A stretch of DNA of 64,000 nucleotides from the NCBI GenBank assembly GCA_950097015.1, contig CATNEN010000033.1:1-64000 (forward strand), given 5' to 3'. This DNA comes from Macrostomum hystrix. Its lineage: Eukaryota; Platyhelminthes; Macrostomidae. Shown in pieces: positions 1-10,833 of the stretch (positions within the stretch are counted from its first letter, which is position 1; each line of letters begins with the position of its first letter). The position numbers and the translations under genes were made by a program. The notes under the pieces were generated by a model. It saw only the letters and a list, made by a program, of their open reading frames with translations, was not told the DNA's origin and made no database searches.

Positions 1-165
1 GGAGTAGCATGAATTATCGACGGAATAGCATAAATTATCGAAGATGAAGCATGATTATCGAAGGGAAGCATGAATTATCGAAGGGAACGCATGAATTATC
101 GAAGGGAAGCATGATTATCAAAAGGGAAAGTGTGAAATATCGAGGGGAAGAATAACTTAGCCGAG
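1..165. repeat. Short tandem repeat, about 20-bp unit
   Basis: Irregular copies of a unit like gaagcatgaattatcgaagg run from the window edge, so the array is probably cut by the window start. It is followed at about 172-200 by a few (cttaa)n copies. No coding signal. Confidence 0.8.
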
Positions 166-299
166 AGTAACTTAACTTAACTTAACTTAACTTAACTTAC
201 CGGCCGTTAACTGCTTTCTACACTCCCGAGCGGCTTGATGCAGTCAGGCAACATGCTGTCAGCCTTCTGCGCGGCCGCTGGGACATTCTGCTGCCCTAC

Positions 300-525
300 G
301 TTTTCTAAATGTGTCCAACAGTTTTCTAAATTGTCCAACAGTTTTCTAAATGTGTCCAACGGTTTTTCTAAATGTGTACTCAACAGGTTTTCTAAATGGT
401 GTCCAACGGTTTTCTAAATGTGTCCAACAGTTTTCTAAATGTTCCAACGGTTTTCTAAATGTGTCCCAACGGTTTTTCTAAATGTGTCCAACAGTTTTTC
501 TAAATGTGTCCAACAGTTTTCTACA
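300..525. repeat. Minisatellite, 20-21-bp unit
   Basis: About eleven copies of a unit like ttttctaaatgtgtccaac, with small indels between copies. It abuts the next array. Confidence 0.85.
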
Positions 526-534
526 TTGGTAGAC

Positions 535-1055
535 GGGACATAGGGGACTTGGTTGTCTGCTGTGAGGGGACATTGGTTGTCTGCTGCTGAGGGGACATTG
601 GTTGTCTGATGCTGAGGGACATTGGTTGTCTGCTGCTGAGGGGACATGGTTTGTCTGCTGCTGAGGGGACATTGGTTGTCCTTGCTGCTGAGGGGACATT
701 GGCTGTCTGCTGCTGAGGGGACATTGGTTGTCTGCTGCTGAGGGGACATTGGCTGTCTGCTGCTGAGGGGGACATTGGCTGTCTGCTGCTGAGGGAACAT
801 TGGCTGTCTGCTGCTGAGGGGACATTGGCATGTCTGCGGCTGAGGGAACATTGGCTGTCTGCTGCTGAGGGGACATTGGTTGTCTGCTGCTGAGGGGACA
901 TTGGTTGTCTGCTGCTGAGGGGACATTGGCTGTCTGCTGCTGAGGGGACATTGGCTGTCTGCTGCTGAGGGAACATTGGCTGTCTGCTGCTGAGGGGACA
1001 TTGGCTGTCTGCTGCTGAGGGGACGTTGTTGTCTGCTGCTGAGGGGATAGTAGTT
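535..1055. repeat. Minisatellite, 24-bp unit
   Basis: About twenty-one copies built on tgctgctgaggggacattgg, with single-base indels that shift frame. On the minus strand it is open in three overlapping frames rich in Ser, Gln and Pro. Those frames differ only by array indels, which marks them as repeat artefacts. Confidence 0.9.
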
Positions 1056-1065
1056 CGCATGTACT

Positions 1066-4000
1066 GTAGTGGCATTAAGCTGAGTAGTATCGAAAGTAAG
1101 TTTATTTTGTAATTTTGCCCCAATGGGGCTCTTGGTGTACAGACCGAATGTCTCAGAATGTATTCGAGCTCAGACTAACCATTTTTATATTTAGTGAGAA
1201 TTCAAATTCTCGCTGAATCACAATCACGAATGTTCGCAATCAGGCAAATTCATACTGACGAAATGAGTTTTTCGTTTTTGTTTACTTTTAGGTGGGTTTT
1301 CCTTCTGCATTACACAAGATTTTTTTATCTCAACAGTAAGGGGGGCTAACCCCGTTGGGGCTTTGTGTGCTTGTAAAGAACACTAACAACTACACGGCAT
1401 TGGGGCCTTAGGCCTTCTTCGGGTCCTTAGCACTTCTTAGATGTCACAAAAAACTCAAAACGACAAACACTGCGCCCACACGCGCGCACTGAGCTTGATT
1501 GCTAACTTTTAAAAAATTGCGTACACATGTAGGGAGAGTGGGAGTGGCTGGGACAACAAATAATAGCGCTAGGGCGTACGAAGCGATTTTAAGAATGCCT
1601 CATACAAGAAAAGCGAGTTTGAATTTCCAACTTGAGTTCTGGACAGTCGACAACTGACTGCCTCAATCCCCACACGCAAAATAGGACTTCCCACGACCGC
1701 ATTGAAAAGTACTTAGTTTTTATTCCAAATGCACTATCATGCTATACAATGGTGCGATTAACTGACTATTCACAGATGCCGTTTTATAAAAAAAAGCTTA
1801 AAAAGCCGAGGTTACATAGTAAGTTAGTCCAAGTCAAGTACGTCCTAAAAAGGCTCTTGCAGGGACGCTTCTCAAATCCAAGCGTTGCGCCAACTAGCCG
1901 CCAGCGCGATCAGGCCTGGCGGTGGTGGCGCAGAATCCAACTGCGGCGGCCAAACAAAAACACCCCTAGCAACCGTTGCCAGGTGGGTGACGCGGAATTG
2001 GAAGCAGCCTCTCTATCGATGATTCTCCATTCTCTGCGGGTTTTTGTCAGCAAAAATGAAGAAAATATTCACCTGATGGATCAGAAGTTCTATTTGCTCA
2101 CCGATTCATTTTTTCAAGCAGCTTGGATTTTTTAACTTTGCTACCAGAGGCTTAACAGATTAAATGCGTGGGGAATTAAATACGTGGCCAAATCCTCACG
2201 CACAGCGGTGTGCGGTGCTCAAGGTAACCTATGTAGGGAGAAGCTCAGGAGTAGCTACCGTTTCTCTGGGCCAGCTGTTGCATGCACTGTGCATTCAGTG
2301 CGCACAAATTCATTGCAGTGTCGTGTGCTCAGGACACTTCACTCATTTGAGCCTAAATACACTTCTCTACATTGCTATTATCCCTATACACACCTTCGTG
2401 TCCAGTTCTATCTGATTTCATGCGTTGATCCCATGCACATTTTGTCCACGAACAGTTGGGGTCAATGTACGGATTGGCGCGAAATTACTACGATTTCGTC
2501 AATATGCATCGTAAATTTATAGTTGTAATTTCTGTCACATGGCGATGGATCTCTCCTATAAAGAACTATGCATGATTTTTGCCACAAAGGCGGAAATGGT
2601 AGCCATCAGACTCTGCATGACGGCTCAATATTGTGGTTCTGGTATGAATGAAAGTTATAGGTATCTAAAGACAGCGTGTTTGCAAAATGCCTTGCAAATC
2701 AACTGAAAGCACGAGTCAAAAGCGAATCGTCGCATGTAAATATTGCATGCGTGTGTGACGTTGTCACTTACTGCAAGAGCCCCTATGAAGTTTAAATTTA
2801 TGTGGTACTGAATTGGGCCGTTTTAACAAATGTAATTACGCTGTCACCAACTTTGCAAGTCCGTATATTTCTTAGCTTGTTACTGTAAGTAAACGCCAAC
2901 GCACATCGCGCTATCCCTAAAACTTATCTCGCAGTTGTCAATTCTCTCAGCCAATGAGCGAGCGTGCGTGCTCCGTTTCTCTAGATTATCGATCGCCCTG
3001 TTTTTACCGCGGGCTAGCTTATTTAACTAGGCTCCCTGGGCCCGCCCGTGCCACAACCGGCCCACCCCTTTTGTCACTGCCTCTTGTCCCGGCCACTGTT
3101 ACTTTCACTGCAAACCTACTTAACCACTGTTCCGCCGAGTGTTCGTTCTGTCATTACCTATCTACTGTCATCCGCTGTCTTCTCTATTGCATCGTCATCA
3201 TTGAGCTCCTGCACCTGACTTTAATTATATTGCTTGTCGTGTGTCTCAGTGATAATAAATAAAGATAAAGTGCTACCGCTACACTAGATTACGCGAACTC
3301 TGGACTCTAATTGGAATATTGAACTTCCGCCTGACTCTGTCTGCCGTTAATTTCGTCACACGTGCTTGGGATCGGCCCAACTGCTTCAAGGTGGCTGATT
3401 TTCAGCGCATTTTATATGCACATTTACTTGGTATAGTGTATCCTGTGGTTTCCTTTTATTGTACAGCTGTTAATGCTAGGCACACAGGAATGTTTTTCAT
3501 TTCTTATAAACCCAACAAATTTGTTATAGAGTTAAGTCGAACCAAAAAGATACTTTTTGATATCGGGTCATTGTCCAAGACTCGAACTCCAAGCTGAAAT
3601 AGATGTGGGTGTAACTTGTAAAACTTGTTACCGATAAAGGTTCAATGATGGAATTGTCAAATCAGTCAAGGATAGTCTTAATTTAATGCCATTCAGTACT
3701 ATTTTTTGTTTTATGATTGCCCAATATCTAGAGTGATTCAAATGGAGTCTAAAAACTATTTTTGTAAGATTTGGCGCTTTTATCAAAAAGTTTTTAAGCT
3801 TGCCTAACTTAAAATTGACCCAGTACTAGCCACAGAAACTCCACAGAATGCTGAATCGCCTATGCTGTGAGGGATGTGATGCTGAATATACCAATATTGA
3901 TAGGCTGCAGAGGGCTGAAACGAGGTAAAACGTCGAGAAGGGCGCGTAGCGAAAGCTAACTACAACTCCATAGCGGCTTCCTGTGAATTTTCTGTGGTGC

Positions 4001-4365
4001 TAACCTTTAACCTTTGCTTCTATTTCAAAATCGTGCCCATTTACGGCCCATAGACCAAGTAATGTACGGTAATTCTTTTTCGGAAAAAGGCCTCGACGCA
4101 TAGGAATGGCTTACTAAGGCAAAGTAAAGATATTGAACAATGACAGAAATACCAATGATCTGCTGGGCGAAAAATGGCGAATCCCCGGCCCCTGATTATC
4201 AAATTTACGCCCTTAAAGCATTGGGTATGCACGAGTGAGTGGATAAAAAATCGGCCTCCATTTTTTCTGATTTTTTAGAATTTTCCGTGTCCCGTAATTT
4301 TCAATCGACTACCTTGTAAGAAACTTTAAACAAAGTTCCTTCAGAAAAGTACAAATCTTGCGGGG
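1066..4365. other. Non-coding stretch with no supported gene
   Basis: Mixed-composition unique sequence. Open frames (for example 1632-2135 on +) lack ATG starts, splice context or recognisable domains. At 2950-3300 there is a GC-richer segment with a TATA-like sequence near 3017 and two overlapping AATAAA signals at 3254-3263. It resembles the promoter and poly(A) part of a retroelement LTR or a Pol II transcript end, but no partner copy lies in the window. Confidence 0.5.
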
Positions 4366-4367
4366 TT

Positions 4368-4690
4368 GTAGCCTATAGTGGTTAGAGAGTTGGACTCTCG
4401 ACTTAAACGACTTCTATTCTTGACTTTGCAGTGGAACAATATGAGTCCTTTAGCAATACACGTAACTCTGCGTTGCTTCAGCTAAACCAGCTGTTGAATG
4501 GTGTACCAATATCAGCTGGGTGATTGAAGGTGTGTGTGGCGTCCCCACAGTCCATGGACTGAACAGTCATAAGTAGCCTTCCCTGATGCACCGCGCGACA
4601 GCTGCGTCGGTGCTGTCGGTTGCACATCTGGCCCAATTGGGGCAGGTGAATTCGATTTTTATTGAAGACCAACGAGAATTTAGTCACGAA
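4368..4690 (+). mobile_element. SINE family A, copy 1 (tRNA-derived, decayed head)
   Basis: Aligns by eye along its length with the copy at 60363-60625. The shared order is a tRNA-like head with gtggttagag, then ttagcaa, then gttgcttcag, then cagctgtt, then the shared block gtccatggactgaacagt, then tgcacatctggcccaat and a final caggtg. The internal Pol III B box is degraded here although it is intact in the 60.4-kb copy, so this is the older copy. Confidence 0.75.
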
Positions 4691-7600
4691 GTACTCTAAG
4701 GCCTGAGGACCTCGTTATGTATATTGGTTAACAATTGGTGTGTGTCGGTGGGTGGGCTCAGTATAGCTCTTTAGAGTGGGACTCTTGAATTTTTTTAGAC
4801 AATGTTTTCCAAGTTCCAAGTTTCAATAACCGAGGGACCTGAGCGGGTCCGGTCCCGAAAGGGTGACAGACTGCAGCAGAGTGCAGTCACAACAACCACT
4901 TTCCCTCCTCGTTCTTGGTGGCGGGCCACATTGGAATGGGGATTCCCAAGAGTTCGCATCCTACCCTACCACTGTGACATGCCAACTGAAGAGGCATCTA
5001 GCATTACAACGGCCGGGCTGTACATTCTAGCGTTCTGCGGCCTCCAGACACGCGCCTTCTCGCCCGGTGCGAAATTTAGCGGCGGCAACCGCTTCGGTTC
5101 CGGCTTTCTATATGTATCGATGCTGCTAATTTCGGCTGCCCGCAGTGGAGTCGCTATCTTTCACCCGAGCATCAGTTTTGCCGAAAAAGGCAAGAGAACG
5201 CGTGGCAAGTTGCCCTGTAGGCCTCCGCTGTCAACTCTAAAGCCCATACAAAGTAAACCGCTGGATATCGCCGATGTCCTAGTCCGTAGTGATTTGGGTG
5301 AAGAGGTGAGAGATACCGGCAGAGGGACCTGAAGCGAGTCGGCAGAGTGCAGCCGCGACATACTTACAGAGTGCTGTCACAACAATCGATAGTAAATTTT
5401 ATTCCATTTAACTTAAAAGTATGTAAATTAACATATATGCATCCAAGCAGGCCACCCAAATGATGCCGTAAACAATACTCATTGATAGATTGACACCAAA
5501 GAATATAAAGGTTGCGTCTAAAAAGCGCGAATTTGGCGAAGTTACGGCGCATCCATTGTTGCGCAAACGGGGTCTCACATGCTGCCTACATATTGCTGTC
5601 AGCTGTTCGTTGTGGTGAGTTGATTTTTTCACTATTAAACTATTAGCGATACCGAAATTATAAGAAGCGATCGGCGAATTTAATTTATAATAAAGTAGGG
5701 TTGTGCTTATCCTGGAATCTTCAGCAGCAGTATATTCTTCATTGTGTTAGCTTTGGTACGAGCTATGTATCACGAATTTGTTAATATTTAAAAAACTTTT
5801 TAACATCTTCATAACAGTCGCGGCATGCGCGTGCGCAATCGTCACTCACCCTATAATCCTGCGCACACATAGGGAAGAAATGAGAACAGATATGTGGTTT
5901 CGTAAGTGCTTATTCAAAAGAAAAATTTATGTTTAGAAGATTCAAATACTTAAAAATTAATGTCAATTAGTCGTGGTCAGTATACCCTAGGCTTTTGTTT
6001 TTAATAATTTAAATTAATTCTTGTGTGCCATGTATATCCATGTATGGTCAGTATGGATTGTATGACATTACATTTATTTGGCATGTCGTGTCATGTCTAG
6101 ACCATTATCCTAGCCTTTAAAAAGCATAGAATGTACAGCATATCAAGAATAACACCAAACTTCTCGACATATTTGCAATGGTTAAAAATAGCTAATTGTT
6201 AGGCCTATTTTATACTTTGTATTTCAGTGTGTCTAGAGTCTGCTTTTTGTCAATTTTCACTGATTGCATCTGATATTTGACAATAGAAAATAATTTGTTT
6301 CTTTCTTTGAATCTAATACATTTGTTTTTTATAATAGTGTAAGGACAAAAATACACTAGTACAAACCATGGTAGGTGACCCCCTTTTTGTAGGATGACCT
6401 AAAATATTGCAAAGGGGAACCAGGTAAATTTTTCACCGAAACAGCCCTTGAACCCTATCTGCCACTTGTCCAAGATGATTCACCTTTGGTTACCCGCCTT
6501 TGGAAAATCCTAGTTGCACCATTGGATATAAATAGGCCTATGGAGAGGAGAAGGCTTTCACTGCCTTTGGTAGGGAAAAAAGCTCAAGTTTGAGTTTGAC
6601 TCACATGCAACGAAGAGTTTGGTTAGTTCCCTTATAAATTGAATATATAACCCTGGTTATATCAATAAAATTTTATGTGCCTATAAAATTTATACTTAGC
6701 TATTATAATTTCTAGCTTTTCAGTTAATTCTTACTTTTTATATTGTACTAGGCCTAGGGCTATTTTATAATATTTAATATCCCACTGATGCCACCAAAGT
6801 TGTGCTAGGGGTAATAAGATAATATAGGCCTATAAAAAATCCTACTGCTGTTACCAATCTTGTCCTAGTGCTAATTACTATACTAACTTTACTTTCAGAA
6901 AGTCTCAGAGAATGTTATATATATTAAATATATATTAAATAATTTCTTGGTAGGCCCTAGCATATTTTGTCTGGTAGCATATTTAGTTATTCTGAGTATG
7001 TATTCAGTTATTCTGAGTATCACATTTAGTTAGTCTAGGTAGCATGTTTAGTTATTCTGGCTGATTACTTTATTGTATATATTTATTTCTGAGAATAGGC
7101 TTTCCGAAGAGCATTACCAATGATCTCAAGTATACAGTAATACTTTCTATTTCTCTCTCTCTCTCTTGAATATTTCTTAGTATTCGTCTCTGTAGGCCCT
7201 GTGTTTTATAAAGAATGAAAGAACACAGTTCTGAGTATTGTATACAAACATTGTTTCAGACTGCATCAAACATTGTTAGTTTATCCCTCAATACCACTCC
7301 TGTATTTGTACTAAATTTGTATCATTTTGAACAAAATAATTATAGCACATTCAAACAAATTAACTTCGCATTAAAACAAACTATTTACAAATTTACACAA
7401 TTTACACATTAAAAATATATATACAAAGAAAAGTTGCAGATTTTCAATTTTACTATTACAGTCTACATCAATATTAAGTTAAAGAAGCCTATTTAGTTTT
7501 TATTTATAATTAGGGAGCCTTGAAAATAATATATTTAGGCCTAAAATGTTTATATAATTCCTTGAATATATATACAGTGCTTTAAACTCACTAGTATTTA

Positions 7601-8550
7601 GTAGCTATATTTGAATTGGTAAGTATGCCTTGGTTTAGTTTTTTTAATTAAAGTCTTAATTGTGTTTCCAGACTGGTATGAGAAACCATTTTAATTCTAT
7701 TAAAAAAATTGCCATTAAGCCTTAATTATTTTCTTAGCCAAATAATATTAATAATATGTATATATAATATTACGAGTATATATAATATTATAATATAATA
7801 TAATATAGCTGACTATATATATATATTTTTATATATAATAATAAATAATATAACATTAATTTCATTTAATGTTATATATGTTTACATGTTATATATTTTT
7901 ACAAACTTTTGACTCAGTTTGGCCTATCTATATTGGAGTAATTATACCAAAGTGCTTTGGTTTTATCATATTTATTGCAAGAGTAACACTATATTCATGG
8001 CCAAAAAATAAAACAAATGGTCTTTTTCTGGCTAACAAGCCTACCAATGGACTGTAAAAGTCTATTGATCTAGATATAAAATTTGTATCATGGAACCTGC
8101 TCTTGTTGCACTTATAAAATAGGCAATCCAAAGTAATATTAGGTAAAGCACACTTCATTCTATACAAAATTTGGGTTAAGCTATCTATCTATACAAAAAA
8201 GTTCCACAAACCTACATTTTTAAAGTCTCTCTTATCTTTCCTTAAAACCCCAGTTGTTTCTTACTTATCTTCTTGGCTTCCATCAGTCATATTGTTTTAC
8301 CAATTCCAAAAATATTTAGCAATCTGTCACTCATCCATAAAGTTTGTTATTGCAAATGACTGTTCACTAGTTAGTTGTCTCTGAAAGTGCAAAGTGGGCA
8401 AGTCAAGTGCAGCACAAACCCCGAAATGATAATTGATTTGCATTAATTAGAAAAACATTCTGGTAGCTGTGCCAGAGCTAACAGACAGAATCTAGAGTGA
8501 CACTGCATCCAAACATCCTTGAGTTGAGAGCTCTCTCCAGTTTTTCTTGC
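4691..8550. other. AT-rich intergenic region with no supported gene
   Basis: A frame at 4802-5332 (+) starts with ATG but shows no domain and sits between two similar segments (about 4832-4895 and 5314-5390, both containing gagggacctga and a later gtcacaacaa). From 5650 onward the DNA is strongly AT-rich. It has TA-rich simple sequence at 7740-7870, a small inverted repeat aacattaa/ttaatgtt near 7852-7875, and five copies of the palindrome TAGGCCTA between 6200 and 7543. Confidence 0.6.
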
Positions 8551-8991
8551 TCACACTCGAGATCACATAATTAATGTTCGATGTTGTATAGGTGCACATG
8601 TGCTGCATACACTGTCCACAGTAGTATTCCCAGTGCTAGCAGCAGTCAAGTGTTAACTTTTATTATTCCGGGTCACTCATCGGCCAGCTCTATTTACTAT
8701 CCAGACTGTCGGGCCTCTGTCATTGGCTCACTCTTAGGTGCCGGTTGTCCCTCCAGGGTATCGTTCCCCCACCCTCCAGGCATCCGATCTATCCTTTATT
8801 CCGAAAGTTCCTGCACTCCCCTTTACAAAGCTGGACAGGCCAGAGTTTCTGTTCAGCAACGCTGCTAAAAGATCAGCTTTCGCGAATCAGTCTAAGTACC
8901 CTGGAAACTATTTCAATGAAAATTGAACTCGAACTGTGAGCAAGACTTCACCGGGGCCTCCTTGCCAAGGCCCTGGCAGGGCAAGTTGGCT

Positions 8992-10833
8992 ATGCAGCAG
9001 CAGCAGCATCTGCATGCCTGCAGCAACTCGACTGGACGGCTGCAGCAGGCGAGTCAGCTGCTACTCCAACGAGTGGCTACCACCGATGCCGATCGGCAGC
9101 GCCTCGCTGAAGATGTTCAACGATGCCGCCGGGATCTGGTAGTCTCCGGGCTGCTGGCGCTGCCCACGCCCGCGCGTGGACTTTGCGGTTCCGTTGGCAC
9201 TAGTAAAAGGCAACAAGCAGCTGCCTGCAGCGGCGATAGAAGTCCAGGAAGAAATGGTGGCGGCGCCGTAGGACGCGGCTCGGTTGATCTGTCCCATTTC
9301 CGACCAGCTTACTGGGCCCGGCGTCGCTCAGGTCGTCCGGACGTGCGGCCGCTGCTGACGCACTCGGACGCTCAGGAGGCGGCCTCGGCGGCAAAATTTC
9401 CAGCCGCTCTGCGCCTGCTTGAATCCGCCGAGTCTCTGGCCGAACCGTCGGCTGTCCGCACCGCGCAGGCGCTCTTGCTGCGCTGCATTGGCGGCGGTCC
9501 GCTCTGCAGCGAGCTCTGCCTGCTGCTTATTCGCCAGACCACATGCGACTGGCAGTCTGCCGCCTGCGAGCGCGCCTTCCGCCTGCTCTGCGCCCTGTGT
9601 GCCGTGGCGGCTCCAGCCTCGCCTCCCGTCCTTGCCTACCTGCGCTGCCACCTGGACCGAGCGGCACTGGAGGGCCACACGGAGGCTGGCCGGTGCGCCC
9701 AGTTCTGCCTGCGCTGCCTCAATCGCTGCCTGCTGCCCGGCCGACCGCCTCGGCTTTGCCCGCCATCGGCGCCGGAGCTTCTGGCGCTTTATCGACGCGC
9801 CGCCGCGTCGGCGTCAGTTCAGCTGCCAGATGGGGATCAGCGCCGGTTGGATTATCACGCCCGCCTCACAGGCTCCGAGGCGCTGTCTGTTGTGCTGACT
9901 CGCATCCCCTTAGCCGCCTCCGCTGTGGGCTGGGCCTTGTATGAGCAGTTCGGCAGACTAGAGCGGCCCACCGGGCCCCAGGATTACATTGGCGATGTCC
10001 TTTTCCGCTGGGAGCGGCTCTGCCAACTGGCCGGACCAACTGGCATGGTTGGTCCCGTTCGCCTGGTATGCCGGAAGCGCCTGTTTGTGCCGCCCCTCAT
10101 TGGAGCCGGAGATCGCGCCGAGGCTGCTCTGCTGGCCCATCAGTGCCTCGGCGACGTCTATGACGGCCTGCTCCCGTTGGACGTCCGGCTGGCGGCTCAG
10201 CTGTGCGGCATTCGGGCCGTCCGTGAAGCTTCTTCACCTACGGCCGCTCTGCGCATCCTGCCCCTGGCCTGGCGTGATCGAGTCACGCCCCGGCGAGTGG
10301 CAGCCGCGGCAGCAACCGCCACAGCAGCCTGCTCCGCCGACGGCGCCAGCGACGCCGACCAACGGTACGCACTCGACCGGATGCTCATCGACGCCTGCTC
10401 GCGCTCCTGCAAGCCTTTGTTTGGCTGCGCGCAATTCGAAGTTCGCGTACTCGCCGCGTCCGGCACCTGCGCCGTTGGCATCGCTTCCGCGGCTGGAGCT
10501 GTCGGCGGCGACGATGCGCCGCAGATTCTGGCCGTCGGCGAGTCTGGTATTCACGTACTACCTGGCACAGATCCTGCCCAGCCTCCTTGCCTCTCCTATT
10601 CGCTGGATTGTGTCCTGGCATTCGGCACTGAGGGCCGCCGGCTACTGCGGCTGCGCCTTCGTCAAGCTGGCGATCTGGCGCTGCAGTGCCGCAGGGCCCT
10701 CCACGCAGCCAGGCTGATTCGTGACTACCTGCTGCACCTAAAACTGCTAGCACCTGCTGATGCCGCCGATGCCTCCCCCGCCGTTGCTGCCTCTTCCTCC
10801 GCTGCCACTGCCGCCTTTGAAACACAACTTTAA
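8992..10833 (+). CDS. MyTH4-FERM domain protein
   Basis: This frame encodes a 613-residue protein with a Gln-rich start, a MyTH4 domain at about 98-270 and a FERM domain at about 277-585. The MyTH4 region includes SHFRPAYWAR near its start and the helix LLLIRQTTCDWQSAACERAF. FERM subdomains are visible as F1 (Asp-Gly turn, WALYEQF, DYIGDVLFRWE), F2 (CRKRLFVPP, HQCLGDVYDGLLPLDVRLAAQL) and a divergent F3 starting at PLFGCAQFEVRVL. MyTH4-FERM tandems form the cargo- and microtubule-binding tails of class VII, X and XV myosins, and also occur in PLEKHH/MAX-1 proteins and plant kinesins. No motor, IQ, SH3 or PH domain is seen in the 9 kb upstream, so either earlier exons lie outside the window or this is a stand-alone protein. 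The start is the first in-frame ATG, 12 nt after the AG of ccctggcag (8971-8979); an in-frame stop lies at 8917. ATTAAA at 10944 is a possible poly(A) signal. The family call is firm; the class is not. Confidence 0.8.
   Translation: MQQQQHLHACSNSTGRLQQASQLLLQRVATTDADRQRLAEDVQRCRRDLVVSGLLALPTPARGLCGSVGTSKRQQAAACSGDRSPGRNGGGAVGRGSVDLSHFRPAYWARRRSGRPDVRPLLTHSDAQEAASAAKFPAALRLLESAESLAEPSAVRTAQALLLRCIGGGPLCSELCLLLIRQTTCDWQSAACERAFRLLCALCAVAAPASPPVLAYLRCHLDRAALEGHTEAGRCAQFCLRCLNRCLLPGRPPRLCPPSAPELLALYRRAAASASVQLPDGDQRRLDYHARLTGSEALSVVLTRIPLAASAVGWALYEQFGRLERPTGPQDYIGDVLFRWERLCQLAGPTGMVGPVRLVCRKRLFVPPLIGAGDRAEAALLAHQCLGDVYDGLLPLDVRLAAQLCGIRAVREASSPTAALRILPLAWRDRVTPRRVAAAAATATAACSADGASDADQRYALDRMLIDACSRSCKPLFGCAQFEVRVLAASGTCAVGIASAAGAVGGDDAPQILAVGESGIHVLPGTDPAQPPCLSYSLDCVLAFGTEGRRLLRLRLRQAGDLALQCRRALHAARLIRDYLLHLKLLAPADAADASPAVAASSSAATAAFETQL

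Noticed and set aside
1632-2135. A 167-codon plus frame
   Set aside because: It begins at a TTG rather than ATG and has no domain, codon bias or nearby splice or poly(A) signals.
4802-5332. A 176-codon plus frame with an ATG
   Set aside because: No recognisable domain and low-complexity flanks with direct repeats; I could not support it as a gene.
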